Positions 40,527-49,320 are shown, counted from the stretch's first letter. The stretch: DNA of 52,321 bases from JBBDNV01 sp040877415 (GCA_040877415.1 JBBDNV010000192.1:1-52321), one strand, 5' to 3'. A program made the numbers and translations. Notes: generated by a model from the sequence alone, not told the origin.

Positions 40527-40980
40527 CCCCTGCTTAACAAGCTGCTCACACGATGGGGAGAGACACTGACCCCCAGCCCCTGACCGCCGACCCCCGACCC
40601 CTGAATAGTGGCCGAAAACGCGCGTTGCACCCGTCGCGGAAATCTGATTTAAGGTATCGTGGGATGGTCTCGACGCATCGCGGAATTGTTCATGTCGGGG
40701 GGTGCGTTGGAAATGCACGCCGCGATTTATTCTAAAGCGTGCGAGAACCGCCGCTTCCGACGACGCCAGGGGGTTATTCAAACGCACGCAGTATAGCTAT
40801 GAAAAACTCCCGCCCCAAATCAGGCCAATTGGCCTGATTTTGAAAATCGAAATTAGGCCAGACGCAAGAGCCCGGGGGCCGGAGGAAAAGAGTCATTGGC
40901 CACAGAGGCACGCGCGGACACAGAGTCGTTGACCTCAAAGACACCTCTTTTTGCAACGAATCGCAAAAAGTCAAAGGTTC
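40527..40980. other. Gene-free region with palindrome and dispersed repeats
   Basis: No convincing gene in 454 bases. It holds a C-rich run of ACCCCCNNCCCCTGA words (about 40565-40605), a perfect 24-base palindrome at 40817-40840, and a GGCCACAGAGGCACG repeat near 40898 that is also found in similar form at 3181-3196. Confidence 0.6.
40817..40840. repeat. Perfect 24-base palindrome
   Basis: AAATCAGGCC-AATT-GGCCTGATTT is fully self-complementary. It may be a protein-binding site, a terminator for the minus-strand meaB operon (which ends at 40981), or a REP unit; the short spacing to the meaB stop is compatible with termination. Confidence 0.7.
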
Positions 40981-41880
40981 CTACTCGATCAGCACGTGCA
41001 GCAGCTCGTCGGCGGCCTGGTCTAGGTCGGTTTCGCGGCGCTGCCAGCGATCGATCACCGGATGAACGCTGCCGGCGCGATCGGCAAAACGCTCCGCCAG
41101 CACCTGCTGGGCCCGGCCCAACAGCGCCTGCGCATCGGCTGCCAGCTTTGCCTTGCCGCGCGGGGCACTCTCAATGGCCGACCAGAGCTCGGCCAGCCCC
41201 TGCCCTTTGGCCGAACTGACTCGCAGCACGGCGATCTCGCGGCAGCCCGGCAGGCTCAAAAGCTCTTTGACCTGCCCTTCGACGCGATCGGCGCCGGGCA
41301 GATCGGCTTTGTGCACCACCACCACGTCGGCCACCTCCAGCAGTCCGGCCTTTTCCCACTGCAGCTCGTCGCCGCTTTCCGGCTGGATCAACAGCACAAC
41401 CACTTCGGCCAGGTCGCGGACCGCGGTGTCGGTTTGTCCGGCGCCGACCGTTTCGACGAGGATCACGTCGAAGCCGAACTCGGCCAAAAGCCGGATCATC
41501 AAATCGACGTGCTCGGCCAGGGCCTGATGTCCGCTGGATGCAGCCAGGCTGCGAATGTACAGACCCGAGTCGTCGGGCCGGCTGGGCATCCGCACGCGGT
41601 CGCCCAACAGGGCCCCGCCGGTGATCGGGCTTTGCGGATCGCAGGCCAATACGGCCACCGTTTTGCCACGGGCACGCAAGTGCAGGGCGAGCTTGCCCAC
41701 CAGCGTGCTTTTGCCGACGCCCGTGTTGCCGGTGACGGCCACGACGCTCGTTGCCTCGGGCTTTGGTCCCACGGCCGCGCGAATGGCGTCGAGTTGCTCC
41801 GAGCGCGCCACCAGGGTCAACAGCCGGGCGAGCGCCAGCCGATCTCGTCTGGCCAGCCGCGCGAGCCATTCGTCAAGCAT
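40981..41880 (-). CDS. meaB: MeaB-type GTPase chaperone of B12-dependent mutase
   Basis: A 299-residue G3E P-loop GTPase of the ArgK/MeaB type, which loads and protects adenosylcobalamin in acyl-CoA mutases. Walker A GNTGVGKST (51-59), DPQSP, ETVGAGQTD and the base-specificity motif HKADLP are visible. Its start overlaps the end of the B12-binding subunit gene by 8 bases, giving the order mutase large subunit, B12 subunit, chaperone on one transcript. Confidence 0.93.
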   Translation of the reverse strand: MLDEWLARLARRDRLALARLLTLVARSEQLDAIRAAVGPKPEATSVVAVTGNTGVGKSTLVGKLALHLRARGKTVAVLACDPQSPITGGALLGDRVRMPSRPDDSGLYIRSLAASSGHQALAEHVDLMIRLLAEFGFDVILVETVGAGQTDTAVRDLAEVVVLLIQPESGDELQWEKAGLLEVADVVVVHKADLPGADRVEGQVKELLSLPGCREIAVLRVSSAKGQGLAELWSAIESAPRGKAKLAADAQALLGRAQQVLAERFADRAGSVHPVIDRWQRRETDLDQAADELLHVLIE

Positions 41881-42283
41881 GCGTCCGGCTCCCTTCGTCG
41901 CGCAGGAATTTGACGATCTCGCTCATCGGCGTGCCGGGCCCGAAAACGCGCGCCACCCCCAGCCCCAGCAGCTTGGGAATATCGGCCTCGGGGATGATGC
42001 CGCCGACCAGTACGCCGACGTGCTCCAAGCCGGCGGCGCGCAAAAGCTCGATGATCTTGGGCACGAGCGTCATGTGCGTGCCGCTCAACAGGCTGATGCC
42101 CAGCCAGTCGGCGTCCTCGTCGGCCACGGTGCGCACCACGGCCTCGGGCAACTGCCAGAGCCCGGGATAAATCACGTGAAAGCCGGCGTCGCGCAGCGCC
42201 CGCGTGACGACTTTGACCCCGCGATCGTGGCCATCGAGCCCGACTTTGGCCAGGACGATGCGTAATGGAGGCTGGTTTGGCAT
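41873..42283 (-). CDS. B12-binding small subunit of acyl-CoA mutase
   Basis: A 136-residue stand-alone cobalamin-binding subunit. DGHDRG (17-22) gives the DxHxxG motif, with His19 as lower axial cobalt ligand; SGTH and VGGIIP complete the B12 fold. The size and separate gene match IcmB of isobutyryl-CoA mutase and the small subunits of split methylmalonyl-CoA mutases. An in-frame extension reaching 43327 is antisense-like read-through of the large subunit and not coding. Confidence 0.92.
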   Translation of the reverse strand: MPNQPPLRIVLAKVGLDGHDRGVKVVTRALRDAGFHVIYPGLWQLPEAVVRTVADEDADWLGISLLSGTHMTLVPKIIELLRAAGLEHVGVLVGGIIPEADIPKLLGLGVARVFGPGTPMSEIVKFLRDEGSRTHA

Positions 42284-42330
42284 GCGGGTGGTTGTAGGGT
42301 CGGTCGTGTCGACTGTTGAATGCCGCAGAT

Positions 42331-42350
42331 CCCCCGGCAAAGCGGGGGCT
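42331..42350. repeat. CCCCCGGC hairpin repeat
   Basis: CCCCCGGCAAAGCGGGGGCT between the two mutase subunit genes, a slightly degenerate copy of the 31787-31879 repeat family. Confidence 0.6.
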
Positions 42351-42351
42351 G

Positions 42352-43995
42352 TTACACCACCGCCGTGTCGCAGCGGCCGTATACCTCGGCCAGCGATTGC
42401 ATCGCTTCGCCGACCGTGGCCCGGGCCCGGGCGACGTCGAGCAAGGCGGACATCACGTTTTCCTGCGCTTCGGCCGCGCGGCGCACCCGGTCCAAGGCGC
42501 GGCGCAGGTCGTCGTTGCTGCGATCGGCCTTGACGCGGCGGAGCGATTCGATCTGTTCGGTTTCCACGGCGTGGTCGATCGAGAGAATGTCGATCGGCTT
42601 GTCGTCGGCTTCCTGAAACGCGTTGACGCCGACGATCAGCTTGTGCCTGGCATCGACTTCGCGCTGGTAGGCGAACGCCGCCTCGGCAATCTCGCGGCGG
42701 AAGAACCCGCGGTCGATCGCCGAAAGCATGCCGCCCAACTCCTCGATGCGGTCGAAGTAGCCCTTGGCTTGCTGCTGCAACTGGCGCGTGAGCGTCTCGA
42801 CGAAGTAGCTGCCGCCCAGCGGATCGACGGTGTTGGTCACCCCCGTTTCGTGCGCGAGCACCTGCTGCGTGCGCAAAGCCAGCGTTACGGCGTGTTCCGA
42901 GGGCAAAGCCAGCACCTCGTCCATGCTGTTGGTGTGCAGCGACTGGCATCCGCCGAGCACCGCGGCCAGCGCCTGGTAGGCCACGCGAATCAGGTTCACC
43001 TCGGGCTGCTTGTCTTGCAGCGAGCAGCCGGCCGTCTGGGCGTGGAACCGCAGCTTCCACGAGTTTTCGTGTTTGGCGCCGTAGTGGTTTCGCAGCCGCT
43101 CGGCCCACAGGGTCCGCGCGGCGCGATACTTGGCCACTTCCTCGAACAGGTCGTTTTGCGCGTTGAAGAAGAAGCTCAGCCGCGGGGCGAACTGGTCGAC
43201 CGCCAGGCCGCGCTCGAGGCACTCTTCGACGTAGTGGAACCCGTCGGCCAGGGTGAAGGCCAATTCCTGCGCCGCGGTCGAGCCGGCCTCGCGAATGTGA
43301 TAGCCGCTGATCGACACCGGGTTCCACAGCGGCACGTTGTGCGTGCAGAACTCGATCACGTCGATGGTCAGCCGCACCGACGGCTCGGGCGGAAAGTAGA
43401 TTTCGTTCTGGGCGTGAAACTCCTTGAGCGTGTCGTTCTGGATCGTGCCGCGCATGGTGCGCCAGTCGAAGCCGGCGTCCTGGGCGTTGGCCAGATAAAA
43501 GGCCATCACCACCACGGCCGGCGCGTTGATGGTCATCGAAACCGACAGCTTGCCGATGTCCAGCCCGCTATAGAGATGACGCATGTCGTCGATCGTGTCC
43601 ATCGCCACGCCCAGCCGGCCGACCTCGCCCAGCGAGCGCGGATCGTCGCTGTCGACGCCCATCAACGTCGGCAAATCGAACGCGGTGCTCAGCCCGGTCG
43701 TTCCCTTGCCCACCAGGAACTTGAAACGCTCGTTGGTTTGCCGCGCGGTGCCGAAACCGGCGAACTGGCGCATCGTCCACAGCCGCCCGCGATACATCGA
43801 GGCGTGCACGCCGCGCGTGTAGGGATACTGGCCCGGATAGCCCAGCACTGTGTCGTAGTCAAAGTCCTCGAGATTGTCCGGCGTGTAGAGCGGATCGATC
43901 GGCATGCCGCTGACGGTGGTTGCCGGCGGCGGCGGAGCATTTTCGATCTCCCGCTGCCACTTTTCCCAAAGTGTGCGATCCATGGCGGTGGCCAT
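42352..43995 (-). CDS. Acyl-CoA mutase large subunit, isobutyryl-CoA mutase-like
   Basis: A 547-residue catalytic subunit of the methylmalonyl-CoA mutase family without a fused B12 domain. The TIM barrel is complete (TMRQFAGFGT, GTIQNDTLKEF, SISGYHIREAG, QSLHTNSMDE). Two residues that select substrate in the family differ from methylmalonyl-CoA mutase: the tyrosine of RQYAGF is Phe78, and the arginine of KEFxxR is Gln196. Phe/Gln is the pair of isobutyryl-CoA mutase, so the reaction is probably isobutyryl-CoA to n-butyryl-CoA or a similar non-carboxylated acyl-CoA. The ATG at 43995 has AAGGGA 8 bases upstream; the frame is open to 44277. First gene of the mutase operon. Confidence 0.9.
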   Translation of the reverse strand: MATAMDRTLWEKWQREIENAPPPPATTVSGMPIDPLYTPDNLEDFDYDTVLGYPGQYPYTRGVHASMYRGRLWTMRQFAGFGTARQTNERFKFLVGKGTTGLSTAFDLPTLMGVDSDDPRSLGEVGRLGVAMDTIDDMRHLYSGLDIGKLSVSMTINAPAVVVMAFYLANAQDAGFDWRTMRGTIQNDTLKEFHAQNEIYFPPEPSVRLTIDVIEFCTHNVPLWNPVSISGYHIREAGSTAAQELAFTLADGFHYVEECLERGLAVDQFAPRLSFFFNAQNDLFEEVAKYRAARTLWAERLRNHYGAKHENSWKLRFHAQTAGCSLQDKQPEVNLIRVAYQALAAVLGGCQSLHTNSMDEVLALPSEHAVTLALRTQQVLAHETGVTNTVDPLGGSYFVETLTRQLQQQAKGYFDRIEELGGMLSAIDRGFFRREIAEAAFAYQREVDARHKLIVGVNAFQEADDKPIDILSIDHAVETEQIESLRRVKADRSNDDLRRALDRVRRAAEAQENVMSALLDVARARATVGEAMQSLAEVYGRCDTAVV

Positions 43996-44087
43996 TTGAG
44001 TGATCCCTTGCGGATTTGGCGTTTTCGGCAAACTTTCCATGTAAGAGCAATGTGATCGCGGGCAATTCGAGGGGTTCGACGAGCCAA

Positions 44088-44471
44088 TCAGGCAGCGGAC
44101 GATAGCTCCAAATCTCCGGCAGCCTTTGCCAATTCGTTGAACGCTGCCTTGATTTGCTCGTCCTCTGTGCCGCCACGGAACGACAGGAAAATCAAAGAGA
44201 GCTTGATGCCACCGTGGTCGACGGCGATGTAGTTTGGCAAGTCTAGGAGCAGCCCCGCAATGCCCTTGATGCGACAACCGACAATCCCGTGCGGCGGCTC
44301 GAGGGCCAGATAAAGCGTGACGTGGTCGGTAAGCCGTTTCGAATAGTACGGATCGGGCTTGTAGAACACCGTCAGGACGTCGGCGTCTTTACCGATGTCA
44401 CAATACGGCGTGAACGGCAGATTCTTGCCATCAACCCGATCGCGTAAAAACTGATTCAGTTCACTGGCCAT
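44088..44471 (-). CDS. Hypothetical protein, second gene of a two-gene cassette
   Basis: A 127-residue soluble protein starting MASELNQFLRD, with a recognisable but unnamed pattern DADVLTVFYKPDPYYSKRLTDHVTLYL. No signal, membrane helix or known domain. Its start lies inside the end of the preceding gene (16-base overlap), so the two are co-translated. Small overlapping gene pairs of this kind are often effector/immunity or toxin/antitoxin pairs, but nothing in the sequence proves it. Confidence 0.65.
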   Translation of the reverse strand: MASELNQFLRDRVDGKNLPFTPYCDIGKDADVLTVFYKPDPYYSKRLTDHVTLYLALEPPHGIVGCRIKGIAGLLLDLPNYIAVDHGGIKLSLIFLSFRGGTEDEQIKAAFNELAKAAGDLELSSAA

Positions 44472-44854
44472 ACTACGTTCCCTTTCATCCCGTCCGGCAA
44501 GCCCGGCTCGTCTGTCCGCGCGTCTCTCCAGACCCAATCATCGATGGTGCCGTCGGGCAACACAAAAACCAGGGAGCGTTTTCCTTTTGGCGGCGGCGTC
44601 TCGATGCTGTCACTCCGATAGTCGTGTGGCGGAGCGCCCACGTAAATCCAGGAATCAGCTTTGTCTCTTCCCCACCCCTTGATTATAGATTCCGGATGTT
44701 CAAGCACCTCCTCCGCGAGGCGAGCCTTCGCCAGCTTTTCCTTGTGGCCCTTTGAGAGCAACAGGGCTAGCTGCCGTTCCGAAAAGCCGGTGATCCACGT
44801 TTGACGGGGATTACCCGGCGATTGAGCCTCGACCGTGAATTTCCATTTCGACAT
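44456..44854 (-). CDS. Hypothetical protein, first gene of a two-gene cassette
   Basis: A 132-residue soluble protein, MSKWKFTVEAQSPGNP... with a middle segment WIYVGAPPHDYRSDS and a C-terminal LVFVLPDGTIDDWVWR. The compact aromatic/basic middle loosely recalls small RNase-like toxin folds; this is a weak impression. The ATG at 44854 was preferred to the in-frame start at 44881. It overlaps the next gene. It is not in the mutase operon, whose start is about 90 bases downstream of the second gene's end. Confidence 0.65.
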   Translation of the reverse strand: MSKWKFTVEAQSPGNPRQTWITGFSERQLALLLSKGHKEKLAKARLAEEVLEHPESIIKGWGRDKADSWIYVGAPPHDYRSDSIETPPPKGKRSLVFVLPDGTIDDWVWRDARTDEPGLPDGMKGNVVWPVN

Positions 44855-44925
44855 CGACCCCCACAATATAGGGGCGTGCAAACTGCGTCAACCTGATTGT
44901 ACATCCAAGCGATGAGGCGCGACGA

Positions 44926-45702
44926 CTACGAGCCGCCCCAATGCGGTTGGCGGCGCTCCAAAAAGGCTTTCATCCCTTCCAGCGCGTCGGGGGAGCGGGC
45001 ATTTTCAATCATGATCTTTTCGGTCAATTCGTAGGCCCGCTCGATGTCCAAGCCCACCTGGTCGTAAAACGCCTTCTTGCCCAAGCCAATCGTGTAGGGG
45101 CTGGCCGCGGCGACTTGTCGGGCCAGCTCGATCGTCGCGTCGGCCAATCGCTCGCGCGCGACGACGCGATTCACCAGGCCGATTCGCTGGGCTTCGCGAG
45201 CCGAAATGGGCTCGCCGGTAAGCAGCATTTCCATGGCTTGCTTGCACCCAACAACCCGCGAAAGGGCCACGGCCGGCGTCGAACAGAACAGGCCGATCTT
45301 GATGCCCGGCGTGGCGAAGCTGGCTTCTTCGGCCGCGACAACCAGATCGCAGGTGGCCACCAACTGGCACCCGGCCGCCGTGGCGATCCCCTGCACCTGG
45401 GCGATCACCGGCAGGGAAAGATTGCGCACGCTCTGCATTGCCTGCGTGCAAAGTGCGAAGAGCGACCGGCGTTCGGCCTCCGTGCCGTCGATAATCTCGC
45501 GCAGGTCGTGACCCGCGGAAAACGCCGTGCCGGCGGCGCGCAGGATGACGCATTTCACCTCGCCGTCGGCCTCGGCCTCGTCGAGCCGTTCGATCAACTG
45601 TCCTAGCGCCATCCGCGAAAGCACGTTGCGCTTTTCGGGATTATTGAGCGTCACCAGGCCGATCTCGCCCTGGCGCTGGAAATCGACAACCGATTTCTGC
45701 AT
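44926..45702 (-). CDS. Crotonase-fold protein lacking both catalytic glutamates
   Basis: A 258-residue enoyl-CoA hydratase/isomerase-family protein. The oxyanion-hole segments are present (FSAGHDL, residues 62-68; IATAAGCQL, 106-114). The two glutamates that perform hydration in crotonase are replaced: the GGCEL position is Gln113 and the PEILLG position is Gly133. Hydratase activity is therefore unlikely; it resembles the ECHDC3-like subgroup and might act as an isomerase, hydrolase or decarboxylase, or be inactive. It starts 13 bases after the selenium-binding-protein gene's stop, so they form an operon. Confidence 0.88.
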   Translation of the reverse strand: MQKSVVDFQRQGEIGLVTLNNPEKRNVLSRMALGQLIERLDEAEADGEVKCVILRAAGTAFSAGHDLREIIDGTEAERRSLFALCTQAMQSVRNLSLPVIAQVQGIATAAGCQLVATCDLVVAAEEASFATPGIKIGLFCSTPAVALSRVVGCKQAMEMLLTGEPISAREAQRIGLVNRVVARERLADATIELARQVAAASPYTIGLGKKAFYDQVGLDIERAYELTEKIMIENARSPDALEGMKAFLERRQPHWGGS

Positions 45703-45715
45703 AAGTCGTCCGCCG

Positions 45716-47149
45716 TCAAATCCAAATGTCGCTGGTGCAGTCGCCGCCCGGGAAGCGCATTTCGTGCGCCCGGGCCGGACCGCCCGGCTCGGGGCCAAAA
45801 TCGACGAAAAAATCCTCGTTCAGCTTCATGCCGCCGTCGGGGTCGCAATCGATTTGTAGCAAGGCCGAGCCGTTCTTGCCGATCGGCGGGTAGAACTGGT
45901 TGTCCCAACTGCTGTACAGCGAATTGGTGACGTACAGCCGCTTGCCGTCGAGGCTGAGCTGCAACATTTGCGGCCCGCCCACGAAATCGCGGCCGCGGAA
46001 CTTGCCCGACTTTTTGATCACGCCGCCGAGCCACAGCCGGCCGGTCAATTTCGGCTCGGCCGGGTTGCTGATGTCGTATTGGCGCACGTCGCCGTGCAGC
46101 CAGTTGGAAAAATACAGGTATCGGTCGTCCATCGACACCAAGAGATCGGTGATCAACCCCGGCACCGGGAACGGCCAGCCTTCCTGTTCGACCGGCTCGA
46201 CCGCGATCACCTTTTCAACCTGCCACTTGCCGTCTTTTTGGTGCCAGTGCCACATCGTGCTCGAAAGGGCCGCGCCGACGAAGCCGTGCGTGCTGTCGGG
46301 ATCGTGATGGAAGCGCACCTCCAGCGGGATCATGCCCTCGGCGCCCAGGTCGATCTTGTCGGCCAGTTTCTTTTTTTCCCAGTCCCAGAAACAGAGCGAA
46401 TGCCCGTACTTGCCGGCCTCGACGTCTTTCAGGTCGAAGCCGGGCTGAAAGGTGTTGGGCGCGGCCCATTCGCTCGAGACCATGACGTTGTGCCGCGGCT
46501 GGTACCAGAAGTCGTAATTGAATCGCATGCCGCTCTCCTTCGGTTCCCAGCGGCCGACAACGTCGAACTTTTCGTTAAACAGCAGAAACCCGCCCGGCGC
46601 GTTTCCCCGGCCGTCGCCCAGCATCGAGATCATGATCTGCCCGTCGGGCAGGCAATGGACGGTGTGCGGCGCGGTGAGATTGGTCTTGCTCACGATCTCC
46701 TTCGACTCGATCACCTTGTGTATCTTCGCCGATCGCGGAACCTTGGCATCGATGATATGGATCCGCCCCGACTTCATGCCGGGCACGACCAGATAGCGGC
46801 GCATGGCATTCTCATTACCGTGGCAACTGCTACACGCGTTCCAGCCGAAGTGGTGCAATTCGTCGCCCGGCCCGGGCATCATCACCCGGTGGACCACCTT
46901 GGAATAGGTCGACGAATCGGGATCGACGTCGACCACGGCCAGGTAGTCGGGCTCGCGATCGGTAATGCCGACGCGCAGCGCAGTGACGAATAAATCGCGC
47001 TCGCGCGGCGAGCGGATGGCCTCCTCGGGCGAGGCGTACGTGCGGCACGCATCGTCGTTTTCGGCCAGGCTTGCCCGCGCGCCTTTGGCCAACAAGGTCG
47101 TCGACAGGGTTGTCGCCGCGGCCGTGGCCAGAAATTCTCGTCGTCGCAT
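45716..47149 (-). CDS. Selenium-binding protein 56 / methanethiol oxidase homologue
   Basis: A 477-residue beta-propeller protein of the SBP56 family; bacterial and human members oxidise methanethiol to formaldehyde, H2S and H2O2. A Tat signal (MRRREFLATAAATTL) indicates export. The family site HHFGWNACSSCHG is intact (Cys106, Cys109, His110), as are APHTVHCLPDG, RFHHDPDSTHGFVG and the C-terminal FPGGDCTSDIWI. The ATG at 47149 has AGGAG 7 bases upstream; a GTG immediately before it is less likely. It is followed by the crotonase-fold gene. A gene-free stretch of about 200 bases with CATCCTT repeats precedes it. Confidence 0.93.
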   Translation of the reverse strand: MRRREFLATAAATTLSTTLLAKGARASLAENDDACRTYASPEEAIRSPRERDLFVTALRVGITDREPDYLAVVDVDPDSSTYSKVVHRVMMPGPGDELHHFGWNACSSCHGNENAMRRYLVVPGMKSGRIHIIDAKVPRSAKIHKVIESKEIVSKTNLTAPHTVHCLPDGQIMISMLGDGRGNAPGGFLLFNEKFDVVGRWEPKESGMRFNYDFWYQPRHNVMVSSEWAAPNTFQPGFDLKDVEAGKYGHSLCFWDWEKKKLADKIDLGAEGMIPLEVRFHHDPDSTHGFVGAALSSTMWHWHQKDGKWQVEKVIAVEPVEQEGWPFPVPGLITDLLVSMDDRYLYFSNWLHGDVRQYDISNPAEPKLTGRLWLGGVIKKSGKFRGRDFVGGPQMLQLSLDGKRLYVTNSLYSSWDNQFYPPIGKNGSALLQIDCDPDGGMKLNEDFFVDFGPEPGGPARAHEMRFPGGDCTSDIWI

Positions 47150-47346
47150 CACTGGACTCCTATTTTGTGAAGGCAGAGGGATGAAGAATAAACGATGCAG
47201 GCGGAGAATGTGAAGTTGGATCGTTGAGCTGCACTCGTCAGTTCATCCTTTTGTCGTCATCCTTTATCCTTTCGAAATTATATCTCTTTCGAAGCCCCCG
47301 TCGCGAGCTTTCTTCGCGCTGGGGCGCCGGCGCGCGGCGAAAATTG

Positions 47347-49320
47347 CTAAAAATCGGTCAATGTCGGCGGCGGCAGAGCGACGCGCAATGCGTTGAGAAC
47401 CGCCACGAGATCGATCACCTCCTGCGCAATCGCGCCGGCCACCGGCGGCAAATAGCCGAAGGCGGCCAGGCCCATGCCGGCGACGCTCAAGCCCATGCCG
47501 CCCAGCGCGCTTTGCAGGGCGATCGTGCGCATGCGGCGGCTGATGTGCAGAAACTCGTCGACGCGCGCGAGCGAAGTGTCCATGATCACGGCCCCCGCCG
47601 CCTCGGCCGTGATGTCGCTGTGCTGGCCGAACGCGATGCCCACGGTGGCCGCGGTCAGGGCCGGGGCGTCGTTGATGCCGTCGCCCAGAAACAGGGTCTT
47701 GGTGCGGGCCGTCTCCGCGCGCACCAACTGGAGCTTCTCCTCGGGGCTCTGACCGGCAAATATCTCGTCAATACCCACCTGGTCGGCCAGGTAGCGAACT
47801 TCGCTTTCGCGATCGCCCGAGACGAGCATCACCCGCTCGATGCCGTGTCGGGGGCGCAGATGGCCGACGAACGAAAAACCTTCGGGCCGGGCCTCGTCGC
47901 GGAATCGGTAAGTGGCCGCGTAGCGACCGTCGATCGCCACGCAACATTCCAATCCACCGGCCACCGGCGGAAACTGGCCCTCGGCCTGGGGATCGACGGC
48001 TGCCAGTTGCTTGCGATTGGTGATCCAGATTTCGCGGCTCTCGACGGTCCCCCGCAGCCCTTCACCCGGTCGTTCGCGAACCGCGGCGGCATCGACCAGC
48101 GCCAGTCCCTCGTGCAGCGCCGCTTCGACAATGGCCGTCGCCAGCGGGTGTTTGGAGTAGCGCTCCACGCTGGCCGCGTACGTGAGAACCTTGGCGCGGT
48201 CGAACGCAGCGGCCACGTGCTGCTCGACCAGGTGCGGCTCGCCGTAGGTGAGCGTGCCGGTCTTGTCCAAAATGACCGTGCGGCAGTTTTCCACCTGTTC
48301 CAAAACCGCCGGATCCTTGATGATGATGCCCCGCCGCGCCGCAAGCGAAATCGAGCCGATGATCGCCACCGGAATCGCGATCAAAAGCGGGCAGGGAGTA
48401 GCCACGACCAGCACAGCCAGAAATCGATTCGCCTGGCCGCTGGCGGCCCAGGCCACCACGGCAATGGCCACCGCCAAGGGCGTGTAATAGGCGCCCAGCG
48501 TATCGCCCAGGCGGCGGATGCGCGGCCTGCGCTGTTCGCTCGTGCGCATCACCTGCATGATCTTGGCATAGCGCGAATCGATCGCCAGCCGGCTGGCTTC
48601 GATCGCAAGCGCCCCTTCGCCGTTGATCGCGCCCGAAAGGACCGGCGAGCCTGGAGTTTTCGACATCAGGAACGGCTCGCCCGTGAGATACGATTCGTCC
48701 ATCACGCCGTGGCCTTCGGTCACCACGCCGTCCACCGGACAAACTTCGTGCGGCAACACGATCAGACGGTCGCCGACCGCCACCTGGTCCAAGGACACGT
48801 CGACCAGGCTGCCGTCTTGTTTGCGGTGCGCGATCGAGGGCATGCGCCGGGCGAGCGCTTCGAGCACCGAGCTGGCGCTGCGCACCGCGTAGTTTTCCAG
48901 AGCCCCGCCACCCGACAGCATCAGCACCACGAACGTACCGGCCAGGTATTCTTCCAGAAAGACCGATGTGACGATGGACATGCCGGCCAACAAGTCGGAA
49001 CCGAACTCGCGGGCCCAAACTCGCCGCAACAGCTCCCAGACCAGCGGAGCTCCGCCCAAGGCCAGCGCCGCGTACAGAGGGACGTTGTAAACGCCCACCG
49101 TCGCTTGCACCGCAAATCGCAGCACCAGGTGCGCGGCAATGGCCACGACCGACAGCGCGGCAATCCAGGCGTTCTTGCCCTGGCCGAATCCGGATCGGGG
49201 CGGATTTTCCTCGTCGCCGGCAAGCAGCGTGGAAATCGGCTCCTCTCTCCTGGACGTTATTTGGCTCGTGACGGTTGCTCGCCCGTGCTGACGCGGATCG
49301 CCTTGTGACAGTTCACGCAA
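47347..49320 (-). CDS. P1B-type heavy-metal ATPase with TPCP motif
   Basis: A P-type metal pump of about 625-657 residues without an N-terminal heavy-metal-binding domain. Landmarks: TGEP in the actuator domain (213-216), M-helix motif ATPCPLLIA (Thr308-Pro-Cys310-Pro), phosphorylation site D352-KTGTLT, SKHPLA and GDGINDAPA. The first cysteine of the usual CPC is threonine; TPC(P) pumps form a separate subgroup linked to Ni/Fe in rhizobia, so Cu+ export is less likely. The start is uncertain: the ATG at 49320 overlaps the cytochrome gene by 64 bases, whereas a strong GGAGAGAGGAG at about 49242-49252 precedes only a CTG at 49227. It is the second gene of a cytochrome/ATPase operon. Confidence 0.87.
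   Translation of the reverse strand: MRELSQGDPRQHGRATVTSQITSRREEPISTLLAGDEENPPRSGFGQGKNAWIAALSVVAIAAHLVLRFAVQATVGVYNVPLYAALALGGAPLVWELLRRVWAREFGSDLLAGMSIVTSVFLEEYLAGTFVVLMLSGGGALENYAVRSASSVLEALARRMPSIAHRKQDGSLVDVSLDQVAVGDRLIVLPHEVCPVDGVVTEGHGVMDESYLTGEPFLMSKTPGSPVLSGAINGEGALAIEASRLAIDSRYAKIMQVMRTSEQRRPRIRRLGDTLGAYYTPLAVAIAVVAWAASGQANRFLAVLVVATPCPLLIAIPVAIIGSISLAARRGIIIKDPAVLEQVENCRTVILDKTGTLTYGEPHLVEQHVAAAFDRAKVLTYAASVERYSKHPLATAIVEAALHEGLALVDAAAVRERPGEGLRGTVESREIWITNRKQLAAVDPQAEGQFPPVAGGLECCVAIDGRYAATYRFRDEARPEGFSFVGHLRPRHGIERVMLVSGDRESEVRYLADQVGIDEIFAGQSPEEKLQLVRAETARTKTLFLGDGINDAPALTAATVGIAFGQHSDITAEAAGAVIMDTSLARVDEFLHISRRMRTIALQSALGGMGLSVAGMGLAAFGYLPPVAGAIAQEVIDLVAVLNALRVALPPPTLTDF

Noticed and set aside
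41873..43327. A 484-codon frame that would fuse 350 extra residues to the B12-binding subunit
   Set aside because: The extra part is Arg/Gly/Pro-rich, out-of-frame translation of the mutase large subunit; the ATG at 42283 begins the known B12-domain sequence.
44041..44087. A cobalamin riboswitch before the B12-dependent mutase operon
   Set aside because: The gap is under 100 bases and shows no B12-box-like sequence or long leader.
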